Notes under the pieces: model-generated | The model's database searches: none | What the model was told of the DNA's origin: nothing | What the model saw: the letters and a program-made list of their open reading frames with translations, nothing else | DNA from: Bradyrhizobium iriomotense | GTDB lineage: Bacteria > Pseudomonadota > Alphaproteobacteria > Rhizobiales > Xanthobacteraceae | NCBI RefSeq assembly: GCF_030160715.1 | Contig: NZ_BSOW01000017.1 | Coordinates: 1 to 64,000 of the forward strand | DNA length: 64,000 nucleotides | Direction: 5' to 3' | Translations under genes and position numbers: made by a program | Shown: one piece after another, positions 1-8,641 of the stretch | Numbering within the stretch: position 1 is the first letter of the stretch | Layout: every line of letters begins with the position of its first letter

Positions 1-157
1 GGGCCGTTCGCCGAGTTATATCACCCGCCAGCTGTACGAGTTTCAGCACGGAGTGCGAACCGGAGCATGGAGCCCGCTTATGTCCAATGTCGTCACTGAC
101 TTGACTGAGGATGATCTGATTTCGATCAGCGCCTATCTAGCGTCGCTAAAACCCTAG
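1..157 (+). CDS. C-type cytochrome, C-terminal end only
   Basis: The first 157 bases hold the last 51 codons of a gene entering from the left, read from base 2 and ending in TAG at 155-157. The tail contains YITRQLYEFQHGVR, then LMSNVV, then LTEDDLISISAYLASL. That is the usual end of small class I (c553/c4-like) cytochromes c: a methionine heme ligand in the LMSNVV stretch, then a final helix starting with an acidic LTEDD. The heme attachment motif lies outside the window. It probably acts in periplasmic electron transfer. No neighbour is visible on the left, so operon context is unknown. Confidence 0.7.
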   Translation, partial: GRSPSYITRQLYEFQHGVRTGAWSPLMSNVVTDLTEDDLISISAYLASLKP

Positions 158-466
158 CGCGGCCTACGGGTCTAGCAATCTTCGTGCGGCATGGGCGATA
201 CTCTTCACAGGCGTGGATCGCGAAATTTCCCGCCATTCAGCGATTCAAACGTCACTCAATTTCGTCGGCGAAGTATTCGCGGTGTCGCGAGGATCCGATC
301 CTGCAACGTTATGAAACAGCCGCGATGTCCGCTGATGGCCCGTTGCTGCCGATTCAGGATGTCCGGCGGGAGGTCGGATGTCTAAGCAAGACCGGACCAC
401 TTGTGCTCGACGTGAGCTTTTCGCATCTTGACCCTTTTCCGACATCGCCCGTGTTAGGATGCCAGA
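158..466. other. Intergenic stretch before the solute-binding gene
   Basis: About 309 bases between the cytochrome stop and the next start. I see no convincing coding frame, RNA or repeat. In-frame stops immediately upstream (TAG at 455-457) show that the next gene cannot be extended to gain a signal peptide. Confidence 0.4.
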
Positions 467-1141
467 ATGATCGATGAACCTGTCCGAGTTGCTCACGATA
501 GTGGCTTTCCACCGTTTGCCGAGATCAAGGACGGCAAATCGGAAGGACTGGCGGTGGATATTTTTCGCGCTGTTGCAGCGCGGGCGGGCGTCGATGTGAC
601 ATTCGTGCCTGTATCCTTCGAGCAGAGACAGCTCACCTTGGCGGACGGGCGCGCTGACGCATACTTCCCTCTCTCGATCACGCCAGAACGTCTGCAATTG
701 TTTGATTTCAGCGACGTATTGGTTGTCTCGGGGGCCTCTCTGTTTGTGCGTGCCTCTGATGTCCCTCCCGAAAGCCTCGCCGCGCTGGCTGACAAGGTCG
801 TGGTAACGCCGCGGACCGGCCCAGTCGCGCCCTTCATTCAGAAGACAGCGCCAGCAATAAAGTTGGTAGTCACCACAGATTACGAAGAAAGCCTGGGCCG
901 TCTCGTTCGTGGCGAGGCTGCTGCTGCTGCGCTGAGCTATCATGTAGGCTCGCGCATTGCCGATGGGCTGTATCCGGGCCAAGTTCGCAGTTCACCTCAC
1001 ATGTTTCTAGAACTACCGTTCGCAGTTGCCGTGCCAAAAGGTAAGCGAGCTGGACTGCTCGCGCGTCTGAACGCTGCAATTGCTTCGATACGCGCAGACG
1101 GTACATGGCGTCAGATCAACGAGCACTGGCGAACGGAATAG
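467..1141 (+). CDS. Extracellular solute-binding-like protein (SBP_bac_3) without a signal peptide
   Basis: A 224-residue protein of the amino-acid-binding family 3 fold. It starts VRVAHDSGFPPFAE, carries the typical GLAVDIFRAVAARAGVDVTF and PLSITPERLQLFDFSD segments, and ends IRADGTWRQINEHW, as these receptors do. The whole mature domain is there but no signal peptide or lipobox, and a TAG two codons before the gcc-aga-ATG start rules out an N-terminal extension. Binding proteins of this family normally work in the periplasm with an ABC permease; none is next to it. It may be a cytoplasmic orphan, a domain separated from a sensor, or a gene that lost its 5' end. Family call is firm, ligand unknown. 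Confidence 0.75.
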   Translation: MIDEPVRVAHDSGFPPFAEIKDGKSEGLAVDIFRAVAARAGVDVTFVPVSFEQRQLTLADGRADAYFPLSITPERLQLFDFSDVLVVSGASLFVRASDVPPESLAALADKVVVTPRTGPVAPFIQKTAPAIKLVVTTDYEESLGRLVRGEAAAAALSYHVGSRIADGLYPGQVRSSPHMFLELPFAVAVPKGKRAGLLARLNAAIASIRADGTWRQINEHWRTE

Positions 1142-1430
1142 CATCCATGTGAACGTCGGCTGATGGCCCTTCGCGACATATTGCGCCGCTGCGCGATCTC
1201 GGTCGCTAACGAAGCGGAAATCGAGGGGTAGGTAGGACTGGCCCGACTAGTCGCGAATGACCCGAACCGGACCAATATGACTAGCCGCGCTATCTCGCGC
1301 GGGATAGGATGCGTCCAATCCTCGGTGTGCGGGCTGCCAGACGCTGGTGTGTGCGGCACCCAACGCCTCCGCCCTTTGGTGCGTCCCCGCGTGATGCCTT
1401 GCGGCTGCAAAGGCCACGTAAAGGGAGGCT

Positions 1431-2579
1431 TTGATCATGTTAATTTGCCAATGCAACCCAATTCATCGACGCGATGTGGTGTGCGGCGGCGGTGCTGCCT
1501 TGTTCAGCGCCGTCGTGGCCGCGCTGATCGGCGGCGGGAAGCCGGTACGCGCAGAAACCGTCACTGGTAAGGTTCCGGAGATCGATCGTGTGGCCGTGCG
1601 CGTGGTCGTCGACAGCTACCAATTCGCCGTCGCGCCGAGCCGGAAGGTTTCCGATGTTGAGATTGAACACTTTGGCTGGGGCATCGGTGGTGACAAGCCG
1701 CCAAGTAAAACCTTGATCAGCGAGTTCGGACTGTCGATGCACGTCGAGTCGCAGCGCGGCGCCGAAACACGACATGTTCTGGTCGATTTCGGCTTCACAC
1801 CGGACGCGCTCGTCAACAACGCCAATCTCGTAGGCATCGATCCGGCTGCGCTTGATGCCCTTGTCTTGAGCCACGGTCACTACGATCATTTTGGCGGTCT
1901 CGCCGGCTTTCTCAAACAAAACAACGGCAAGCTCAAAGCCAAGCTACCGATTTACATCGGCGGCGAGGACGCATTCTGCTCTCGCGAATGGACGGCTCCT
2001 CCGGTGCGCGGCGACTTCGGAGCCTTGGATCGCAAGGCACTGGAAGGTGCCGATGTTGCGGTGACCTATGCAGAAGGGCCGGCAGTGGTCGCCGATCACG
2101 GCTTCACCACGGGGCACATCGGCCAAACGAGCTTTGAGAAGCTGCTGTCCCCCAGCGCCATGAAGATCGGCGTGGACCATGGCATTGGATGCTACGCCGA
2201 CAAGCTTCCGGAGGATGAACGGACCCAGGCTGTCGTCCCTGATCAGTTCCGACACGAGATCGCCACCGCATTCAATCTAAAAGGGCGCGGGTTGATCGTG
2301 TTGACGTCTTGCAGCCATCGCGGGGTGATCAACGCAATCAAACAAGCCCAAGTGGCTTCCGGTATCAGCAAGGTTCACGCGGTGATCGGCGGGTTCCACC
2401 TCGCGCCCTACAAGGAGGGCTATGTGCGCGACACGATCACTGCGCTGAAGGGTATCGACATCGACTACGTCATCCCACTCCACTGCACTGGTGAGCCGTT
2501 CTACGAAATGGCAAAGGCCGAGATGCCGAACAAGCTCCTGCGCTCCTACACGGGCACACGCTTTATCTTCACTGCCTGA
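1431..2579 (+). CDS. Exported MBL-fold metallo-hydrolase (COG1237 type)
   Basis: A 382-residue metallo-beta-lactamase-fold protein. The N-terminus has HRRD at residues 12-15, a hydrophobic stretch and a VRA cleavage site near residue 41, which suggests Tat export, although the motif is a weak match. The metal site is clear: LSHGHYDHFGG at about 147-156 gives the HxHxDH ligands. Later metal-site segments are LTSCSHRG and IGGFHL, with PLHCTGEPFYE near the end. This arrangement fits the COG1237 hydrolases related to the archaeal dihydropterin-aminobenzene phosphate synthase rather than true beta-lactamases. Substrate unknown. It stands alone and converges on the cupin gene. Confidence 0.8.
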   Translation: MIMLICQCNPIHRRDVVCGGGAALFSAVVAALIGGGKPVRAETVTGKVPEIDRVAVRVVVDSYQFAVAPSRKVSDVEIEHFGWGIGGDKPPSKTLISEFGLSMHVESQRGAETRHVLVDFGFTPDALVNNANLVGIDPAALDALVLSHGHYDHFGGLAGFLKQNNGKLKAKLPIYIGGEDAFCSREWTAPPVRGDFGALDRKALEGADVAVTYAEGPAVVADHGFTTGHIGQTSFEKLLSPSAMKIGVDHGIGCYADKLPEDERTQAVVPDQFRHEIATAFNLKGRGLIVLTSCSHRGVINAIKQAQVASGISKVHAVIGGFHLAPYKEGYVRDTITALKGIDIDYVIPLHCTGEPFYEMAKAEMPNKLLRSYTGTRFIFTA

Positions 2580-2764
2580 ACACATGCAATCCTAGCGCGC
2601 TCACGGCCACGAACGGGTGCAATGACTGGCCGCATCGGATGCCTGCGCAGGGTCTAAATCGCTTCGCCGTGCTGAATGAGTAGCGCGATGCCGATGACGC
2701 GAAGACGTCGTGCCAACGTCCGGACCTGGCCCGTGTCGGACCATCGACAATGTCCCGAGGGAGA

Positions 2765-2792
2765 CGTCTGACTACGATCGCGTAGTCAGACG
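2765..2792. terminator. Perfect hairpin between convergent genes
   Basis: A 12-bp perfect stem (CGTCTGACTACG paired with CGTAGTCAGACG) closes a 4-base ATCG loop. It lies 29 bases beyond the cupin stop and 186 beyond the hydrolase stop. The symmetric stem and position suit a bidirectional terminator, though the T-run is poor. Confidence 0.55.
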
Positions 2793-2820
2793 ATTTCTAC
2801 ATTCTGGCGTGAAAACGTGC

Positions 2821-3279
2821 CTAACTTTTGAGTGCCGATAGCTGCTTCGTGTCATAGCGCGCTCGCAGCTCTGCAATCGTTGCAGGGTTAGCCGCACCGC
2901 CGCGCGCTATTGTCTCCGCTAACTCCTCAAAATAACGCTCGTGCCCAGGCGGCGATACCGTCATGAGCACGCGTGCGATCTTGTCCGAAGCATTGCCGAT
3001 GTTGTGCGGCACGCCTGGCGGCAGGAACAAGTAAGTGCCAGGCGTGGCATGCACGTGGTCGTTGCCCACTTGCCAGTCGCATTCGCCCTCCAGCACGTAG
3101 AACGTCTCCTCCTGCACGCGATGGACATGTAGCCCGGTGGAGAGGCCCGCTGGAATCGTCCATTCGAACATCGAGGTGTGCCGCGTGTCGTTGGCGGTGA
3201 CCAGAAATGCCATGGGATGGCCGGCAAGCTTAACGGATCTGCCTTCGCCTGGTCTGCGAATGATTGCCCTTCCATTCAT
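2821..3279 (-). CDS. Cupin-domain protein
   Basis: A 152-residue single-domain cupin. Motif 1 is visible as GLHVHRVQEETFYVLEGE (two His, one Glu and a later residue for metal) and motif 2 as PPGVPHNIGN. These small proteins bind a metal and act as dioxygenases, isomerases or sensors; nothing here tells which. I chose the ATG giving MNGRAIIRR because GGGAG sits seven bases before it; a frame extension of 12 codons has no such site. It is transcribed away from the winged-helix regulator at 3379, with 99 bases between the starts, so the regulator may control it. Confidence 0.8.
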   Translation of the reverse strand: MNGRAIIRRPGEGRSVKLAGHPMAFLVTANDTRHTSMFEWTIPAGLSTGLHVHRVQEETFYVLEGECDWQVGNDHVHATPGTYLFLPPGVPHNIGNASDKIARVLMTVSPPGHERYFEELAETIARGGAANPATIAELRARYDTKQLSALKS

Positions 3280-3378
3280 GTTCAACTCCCTGGCCGGTGT
3301 GATCGGGAGCCACATTCTGCCGTTGGGTCATCCAAAGGTCGTGAAACGACTCCGAAATTGTTGCAAAATGCTACCGAA
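3280..3378. promoter_or_regulatory. Divergent promoter region, cupin and winged-helix regulator
   Basis: The 99 bases between two divergent starts must hold both promoters. The stretch ATCCAAAGGTCGTGAAACGACTCC includes an imperfect dyad (GGTCGTGAAACGACTCC), a plausible regulator site. Inference from position only. Confidence 0.3.
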
Positions 3379-4932
3379 ATGGCTCACCAGTTCCAACCAG
3401 CCACCTACAAGTTCGGCTCCTTTGCACTCGATGCCGAGACGGGCGCGCTGCTTTGCGGCAATGCCCCCACCTTGCTGGGCCGGCGAGGTGCCGCGCTGCT
3501 GCGCCTCCTCTTGGAGCGAGCCCCGTCTCCCGTCGGAAAAGACGCGCTGATCGAGGCGGCGTGGCCGGGGCTTAACGTCGAGGAAAGCAATCTCACCGTG
3601 CAGATCGCCGCCCTTCGCCGTGCGCTCGAGCAAGACGGCGGTGGGCCCTGGATCGAAACGCTGCCCCGTCGAGGCTACCGGTACATCGGCCCGCCGATGA
3701 CGCGCATCGCCGGGAGCGGAGACGACGCCGGGCACGAGCCCGCCTTCCAGCTTCCGGAAAAGCCTTCAATCGCCGTGCTGCCATTCGAGCATTCCGCTGA
3801 ATCCGCCTGGTTCGCCGATGGCGTGGTCGAAGACATCATCACGGGGCTGTCGCGCATCAGGTGGCTGTTCGTGATCGCACGCTATTCCAGCTTCGTCTGG
3901 CGCGGCCGCGTCGCTGACGTGAAGCAGGTCGGCCGCGATCTCGGCCTGCGTTATGTCTTGCAGGGTAGCGTGCGGCGCGCCGACGACCGCGTCCGTATCA
4001 ATGCACTGCTCGCGGATACCGCAAGCGGCGCACATATCTGGGCCGAGCGCTTTGACCGCACCGTGGGCGATTTGTTCGCCTTGCAGGACGAGATCGCGCT
4101 GGCCGTGGTGGGCGCCATCGAGCCGAGCCTGCGTCGCGCGGAGGTCGAGCGTATCCGCCGCAAGCGCCCCGATAGTCTCGACGCCTACGAACTCGTGCTG
4201 CGTGCCCAGCCGGATGTAGACTCTGGCATGCCCGATCGAGCTGCGATCGCCATGCCGCAGCTCCAACGCGCCCTGGCACTTGAGCCCACTTACGCGCTCG
4301 CCCATGGCTTTGCCGCAATGAGCCACCACAATCGCTTTCTGCGTGCAGGGCTGAAGGAGGAGGATCGATTGGCGTCAGTGCGCCACGCGCGCCTTGCAAT
4401 CGAGCACGGGCGAGACGACGCGCTGGCGCTTACCTTTGCCGGCTTTTCACTTGGAATGGATGCTCATGACCGCCAGGCGGCCTTCGCCGCGTTCGAAGCG
4501 GCGCTCGCGCTAAGTCCGTCGACCGCGCTCGCATGGATTCTCGGCAGCGTCGTCGCCGGCTGGGCCGGCGAAGCGGAGCGCGCGATCGACTGGAGCGAGC
4601 GAGGAATTCGCTTGAGCCCGTTCGATCCATGGGCGTTTGCTGCCTACGACGCGCAGGCGCTCGGCCATTTCTGTCGCGATCGCTATGCGGAGGCTGCAAT
4701 TGCAGCCTACAAATCCAATCTCGCTAACCCCGCCCACAGCATCACGTGGGTGCAGCTCGCCGCATCCCTCGCAGCGCTCGGGCGGTTCGACGAGGCGAAG
4801 GCTGCTGCCGTGTGCGTGTTGGAGTTGCAACCTACTTTCCGCATCAGCCGCCAGTTCGCTGGAGTCGCCTGCGCGCCCGAACTGGCGGCGAAACTCGGTG
4901 AAGCGCTGCGCGCAGCTGGTCTGCCGGAATGA
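3379..4932 (+). CDS. Winged-helix (OmpR-type) transcription factor with TolB-like and TPR regions
   Basis: A 517-residue one-component regulator. Residues 1-100 form an OmpR/CadC-type winged helix: FGSFALDAETGAL, then KDALIEAAWPG, ESNLTVQIAALRRAL and the wing LPRRGYRYIGP. About 125-260 is the TolB-like adenylate-cyclase-associated segment (KPSIAVLPFEH, FADGVVEDIITGLSRIRWLFVIAR, YVLQGSVRR, WAERFDR). The rest is helical TPR repeats (ALAHGFAAMSHHNR, AFEAALALSPSTALAW, AIDWSERGIRLSPFDPW). No receiver domain and no membrane helix. Proteins of this layout are common in rhizobia; their signals are mostly unknown. Divergent from the cupin, its likely target. An upstream in-frame extension of 67 codons overlaps the cupin and looks non-coding. 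Confidence 0.85.
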   Translation: MAHQFQPATYKFGSFALDAETGALLCGNAPTLLGRRGAALLRLLLERAPSPVGKDALIEAAWPGLNVEESNLTVQIAALRRALEQDGGGPWIETLPRRGYRYIGPPMTRIAGSGDDAGHEPAFQLPEKPSIAVLPFEHSAESAWFADGVVEDIITGLSRIRWLFVIARYSSFVWRGRVADVKQVGRDLGLRYVLQGSVRRADDRVRINALLADTASGAHIWAERFDRTVGDLFALQDEIALAVVGAIEPSLRRAEVERIRRKRPDSLDAYELVLRAQPDVDSGMPDRAAIAMPQLQRALALEPTYALAHGFAAMSHHNRFLRAGLKEEDRLASVRHARLAIEHGRDDALALTFAGFSLGMDAHDRQAAFAAFEAALALSPSTALAWILGSVVAGWAGEAERAIDWSERGIRLSPFDPWAFAAYDAQALGHFCRDRYAEAAIAAYKSNLANPAHSITWVQLAASLAALGRFDEAKAAAVCVLELQPTFRISRQFAGVACAPELAAKLGEALRAAGLPE

Positions 4933-5304
4933 ATTGAGCGTGATTGGCTGGTCAGTTATTGGGCCCGTTGGCGACGTCGCACTTGCACGAAACGTCTGCT
5001 TCGCACCAAGAGCGGCCTGACCTTCGATAATCGAACGTTATCGACCGCTGGCGAACGAGGCCGAACAACCAAACGCCCTTGCCCTGGCCCGCAAGTTCAC
5101 TCCCCTCACGTTGCCTCGGGCTGAACGCGAAACGATGAAGAACGGAGATCGCTGCACCGATCGTACGGAACGGTGCAGCGTAGGCCGCCGGGGCCGGAGA
5201 TCGCGGTGTCCCGCGGCCTTTCGGGGCGCTTCGGCGCGCGGGAACGTTTTGGCTCGCGGCGAGTCCTAAAGGCATATCGATCCTGTGTTGCTGAGGATCG
5301 ACCG
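4933..5304. other. Intergenic region, nothing recognised
   Basis: About 370 bases. One open frame on the minus strand (4952-5275) is arginine- and proline-rich and has no family features, so I treat it as non-coding. No repeat or hairpin stood out. Confidence 0.35.
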
Positions 5305-5463
5305 ATGAAAACAGCAGTCGCCTATGCGATCTCGGCCGTCATCGTCGGCTTCGGCGCCTGGATACTCATTGCCGGCCTCTACTCCAGCACACCCACTTTT
5401 TGGGCCTTCGTGGCTCTCGGTCCCATCGCGATTGGGCTCCTGAGCGCTTTCGGCCCCCGCTAA
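5305..5463 (+). CDS. Small two-helix membrane protein
   Basis: A 52-residue peptide, starting MKTAVAYAISAVIVGFGAW. Two hydrophobic segments (about 5-24 and 32-48) separated by a short polar turn (YSSTPTFW) predict a hairpin in the inner membrane. A GAGGA sits ten bases before the ATG. Function unknown; no known family recognised. Confidence 0.5.
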   Translation: MKTAVAYAISAVIVGFGAWILIAGLYSSTPTFWAFVALGPIAIGLLSAFGPR

Positions 5464-5582
5464 TGATTTCATCACCCGCTCTGCGGAAATCCGCTTGCGC
5501 AATAGTGCCCGTTCAGCGAAAGCTCCCGTCGCTTACTCGACGTCAAAGGCGACGTAGCGACAGGGGCTGGCAGGAGCACAAA

Positions 5583-5831
5583 ATGCCGTCAACGCCGGTT
5601 CAGCGAGACCAATTTGAAGTTTCGCCTAAGGGTATTACCCACAAGCCGAGCGGGGCGACGTACACGCCCCATCCCGGCGCCCCGTTCTCCGGAACCATAA
5701 ACCTTAGTCAGCTTGGAGACGTGCTGACGAATGGCGACGATTATCGCCCCCATGAGGTGCAGACGATGATGGAGCGGCTGTGGGCAGAGTACGTCAACGC
5801 GAATCCTCGCCTGTTCGAGGTTCATGATTAA
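5583..5831 (+). CDS. Hypothetical protein, 82 residues
   Basis: Starts MPSTPVQRDQFEV after an AGGAG placed eight bases upstream. The body reads THKPSGATYTPHPGAPFSG and ends WAEYVNANPRLFEVHD. Soluble, no signal peptide, no motif I can name. Composition is ordinary for a real small gene, and the strong ribosome site supports translation. It follows the two-helix protein on the same strand after 119 bases. Confidence 0.55.
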   Translation: MPSTPVQRDQFEVSPKGITHKPSGATYTPHPGAPFSGTINLSQLGDVLTNGDDYRPHEVQTMMERLWAEYVNANPRLFEVHD

Positions 5832-6044
5832 AAGAATGATGGCCGGCCTGCTGCTGTGGTGCCGCCCAGGACATCGCTGAAGCGGCGCTTTCATTGCAAG
5901 TGCGGCAGTGCATTTTCCGCGCCGGCGCTATGACGTGATGACCTCCGGCGTGACGTCGATCGTGGGCGGCTACGGGTCACGCGTGATGATCTGGATGCAG
6001 ATCCCGGGCGGACGGCGGACATAACCGACGCCCGGTATCGCAAG

Positions 6045-6320
6045 TCAGTTTGGAACGACATTACGCCCGAGGAGCGGTTTCTCAACAGGCGGCTTGGTTT
6101 TACAGGGCTGCCGGCCTTCGCAGATGACTTCTGGATGGCTGTGAGTTGGTGCTTCGATGCAAGGACCTCTAACCCCGCATAGCGTTTGCTTAAAACCTTG
6201 CGGGAAAACGCGCTGGCTCTGCATGTCTCCTTCGCGCGAAGGGCGCTGGGAAGCCATGGCTGGCGCAATGGAAAAAGCGGCGAGCGCGGCGGCTACGACC
6301 AACGAGATCGTCTTGAACAT
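6045..6320 (-). CDS. Small exported protein, 91 residues
   Basis: MFKTISLVVAAALAAFSIAP followed by an AMA cleavage site is a standard Sec signal peptide (about 23 residues). The mature part is short and polar, with four cysteines in two pairs (TLCGVRGPC and VICEGRQPC) that could form disulfides in the periplasm. An AGGA lies upstream of the start. No family recognised. Confidence 0.6.
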   Translation of the reverse strand: MFKTISLVVAAALAAFSIAPAMASQRPSREGDMQSQRVFPQGFKQTLCGVRGPCIEAPTHSHPEVICEGRQPCKTKPPVEKPLLGRNVVPN

Positions 6321-6641
6321 GTCTCTGATCCTTTCATGTGGTTAGCTTGCGTCTGTGCAAGCCGCCACACAATGTAGGGCCGGAGCGTCGTCGTCCGTGA
6401 ACCGCGTCACGGTGACGCCGAGTTTGTCCGTCGCTATTCCTACGCCTGCCGTTCGCCGGAGCCATGGTGCGCGGCGACTCTCGCAAACGACGCTGGCGAC
6501 GCAGTAACCGGCAAACCGTCGAAAGGGCGCGCCTGAGCCGCGACAGGTCAAGGCTCGGGATGTCCGTCCACCGCTATTGCAGCGCCTTAGCCCTTGCGCT
6601 CGCCTTCCGGTTGCGGAACATTGATCGATAGGGGGAACGGG
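6321..6641. other. Divergent intergenic region
   Basis: About 320 bases between the starts of two divergent exported-protein genes. It must carry both promoters. I see no repeat, RNA or further gene in it. Confidence 0.35.
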
Positions 6642-7019
6642 ATGCCGCCAATTCATCGACTTGCCAGAATGCTCCCAAGCGTCGCTGCACTAGCAGGCGT
6701 GTTGGTAATCAGCTTTTCTCCGGCGAGAGCGGAGAAGGATGCCGCATTCTTCATTGCAATGTATGCAAGGAGTCCAACCGATCGAGCGTGGATCGAAGAT
6801 TATCTGGGCGCCAACTACAACGGCCTGTCCTGGGCTAATGCCGATTTGCAGTCAAAAAATCTTCCCCCACTCTTCTGTCAGCCGGTTCAGTTCGTGCCGA
6901 CGAACAATCAACTTTACGACATCGTCAAACGTCAATCTGAAGCGGACCAAGAGATAAAAACGTTGCCGTTCGGTGCTGCCCTTCTTCGATCTCTTCAAAA
7001 GGTTTTTCCGTGCGTCTGA
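6642..7019 (+). CDS. Exported Rap1a/Tai-like small protein
   Basis: A 125-residue protein with a signal peptide (MPPIHRLARMLPSVAALAGV, cleavage near ARA). The mature part has the pattern of Rap1a/Tai immunity-domain proteins: a cysteine after a hydrophobic pair (LFCQPVQFVPTNNQLYDIV), then PFGAALLRSLQKVFPC at the end with the conserved FPC. The two cysteines could form a disulfide. In that family the prototypes neutralise type VI amidase effectors in the periplasm, but many members are orphans and no effector is adjacent here. GGGGGA precedes the ATG. Family assignment is by pattern only. Confidence 0.55.
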   Translation: MPPIHRLARMLPSVAALAGVLVISFSPARAEKDAAFFIAMYARSPTDRAWIEDYLGANYNGLSWANADLQSKNLPPLFCQPVQFVPTNNQLYDIVKRQSEADQEIKTLPFGAALLRSLQKVFPCV

Positions 7020-7387
7020 ACGCAATCGGCCGCCACACGGCCATATGCATGCTGGTGCTATTGGTCGTGGCGATCGTTTGGAGTTTGTTGCACTGAGGCC
7101 TTTGCGCTCGTCCTCCCGGGGCTCATCCCCGGTAACGCACGGATGTTGTGGCGGGGCAACATTTGCTGAAAATCAGCATGTGCAGGTTTAGATTCGCACG
7201 AATAATAGGCTGACGCCTGTCCGTAACTCACCTAGTGCGAATGTTGAGCGTTGTGCCGGGAAGGCGCCCGGTGTCCCATCCGGCTCATCTAGCACCTCTG
7301 ATTCTGAGTGGAGGTGCAGCGAGTGAAAATGTTCAACAACATACCTGTATCGAAAATCGCGACCATTTTCGCGGACTGGCCCCTGCC
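7020..7387. other. Intergenic region with a short GC hairpin
   Basis: Holds a 6-bp hairpin (CCGGGG-CTCAT-CCCCGG at 7116-7132) about 100 bases after the Rap1a-like stop, a possible weak terminator. The rest is moderately AT-rich and leads into the DUF3800 gene. No gene recognised. Confidence 0.35.
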
Positions 7388-8116
7388 ATGCGTGTCCCTG
7401 CCAAACCAGATGACATCATCGAAATTTACGCTGACGAAAGCAGCCAGAACAAACATCGCTATCTGGCTCTGGGTGCCATTGTTGTCAGCATGCTCGACAC
7501 ACCCGATTTGATCGAAGCTATCAAGAAAGCCCGTTTGCCTGAATTGCCTCAAGGCGAGGCAAAATGGGCAAAAGTCTCAAAGGCCAAGTTGGCAGCCTAT
7601 AAGCGGATGGTGGATGTCGTTTTTGATAATCAGGACAAATGGCACTTCCATTCGCTTTTTGTCGATACGACTCGGCAAAACCACAAGAAGTACAACAACG
7701 GCGATAGCGAAATCGGCTTCAATAAGGAGCTATATCAACTCGCGAACAAAATCGGCCAGCTCTACTCGAAGGCTTATTTTCACATCTATCCAGATTATAG
7801 AGACACCAAGAGCTCGCCTGAGGAACTACGACAGATCCTTTGTCACGGCGCACGAAAACGTGGCGATACGAGAGATTGGCCGGTTCGGCGCTGTCAGTTC
7901 CGCGATTCGAAGAATACAATCCCCCTTCAGGTCGCGGACATTCTGATCGGCGCAATCGCTTACCAGCTGAACGGACACGATAAAGCCGCTGACGCAAACC
8001 CCGCAAAGGTCGATCTGGCGAAGTACATCATGAAGCGCGCCGGCATTGCCAATATCACAAATGGCACGAAGCGAGAGGCTAATTTCTCGGTCTGGCCGCG
8101 CAAGCTGCGAAAGTGA
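7388..8116 (+). CDS. DUF3800 protein (RNase H-like fold)
   Basis: A 242-residue DUF3800 protein. The N-terminal IEIYADESSQNKHRYLALGA carries the acidic YxDES motif; YPDYRDTKSSPEEL is the second acidic segment; IPLQVADILIGAIAY is the conserved LQxAD helix. Family members are predicted RNase H-like nucleases found on mobile and defence islands; the activity is little tested. I start at MRVPAKPDD; an in-frame extension of 51 codons reads as non-coding. AT content and codon choice differ from the flanking core genes, which suggests acquisition. A strongly structured element starts nine bases after the stop. Confidence 0.8.
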   Translation: MRVPAKPDDIIEIYADESSQNKHRYLALGAIVVSMLDTPDLIEAIKKARLPELPQGEAKWAKVSKAKLAAYKRMVDVVFDNQDKWHFHSLFVDTTRQNHKKYNNGDSEIGFNKELYQLANKIGQLYSKAYFHIYPDYRDTKSSPEELRQILCHGARKRGDTRDWPVRRCQFRDSKNTIPLQVADILIGAIAYQLNGHDKAADANPAKVDLAKYIMKRAGIANITNGTKREANFSVWPRKLRK

Positions 8117-8124
8117 AAGGGTGG

Positions 8125-8203
8125 TCCCTAGCCTCTAGATCGAAGAATCGGTCCCCACCTTGGGGTGGGTGCCACCGCCTAGGCGGTGGCGTCAGGCTAG
8201 GGA
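8125..8203. other. Three-stem structured element after the DUF3800 gene
   Basis: An outer perfect 10-bp stem (TCCCTAGCCT at 8125-8134, AGGCTAGGGA at 8194-8203) encloses two hairpins: CCCACC/GGTGGG at 8154-8169 and the perfect 20-base palindrome GCCACCGCCTAGGCGGTGGC at 8171-8190. The result is a three-way junction. It could be an elaborate terminator, a non-coding RNA, or a recombination or replication site. There is no T-run after it. Confidence 0.6.
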
Positions 8204-8337
8204 GTTACCGACAACATAGTGATTCATGGCTGACCTGTGAATCCTCGGGATAACTATTTTTTCTTACAGCATTTAGAAGGCATTAACGATTACCCGATGC
8301 GCGACTCGCGCTGACGCATGTCGATACGTCGAATGGC

Positions 8338-8592
8338 CTAAGCCCTCATCTTGTCCTTCTTCTCGACTGGCGGGCTCGCGCAATAAGCCGCCCAGTCGGC
8401 CATCATGCGCCGACGCTTCTCGCGCATGTCGCCGCGGCGGTAGGCCGCCTCGACCTTGTCCGATACGGTGTGCGCAAGGGCCATCTCCGACATCTCGTTC
8501 GGGAAGCCGGCCCGCTCGGTGCACCAGTCCTTGATGGTCGGACCGGATGCCGTGGTCGCCATCCCCTTCAGATGGGCCGCTGGGACCGGCAC
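8338..8592 (-). pseudogene. Remnant of a P4-type integrase, C-terminal end
   Basis: An 84-codon frame whose end matches the last part of P4-type tyrosine recombinases: WCTERAGFPNEMSEMALAHT, then DKVEAAYRRGD with the catalytic tyrosine, then KRRRMMADWAAYC. The catalytic core before it (arm-binding, catalytic domain, and the HxxR box) is missing; the region where HGFRSTF would be is scrambled. It lies directly downstream of an intact integrase and on the same strand, so it is likely left from an earlier insertion at this site. Confidence 0.75.
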
Positions 8593-8641
8593 ACATGGTC
8601 ACCACCCCGGTCGACCTCGGCCCGTTTGGCGCCGATCGCCC

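Noticed and set aside
4952..5275. 107-codon minus-strand frame
   Set aside because: Low-complexity Arg/Pro composition, no motif, no ribosome site.
8125..8203. Possible retron or CRISPR-type RNA
   Set aside because: No reverse transcriptase or cas gene lies nearby and there are no repeated spacers; kept as an unexplained structured element.
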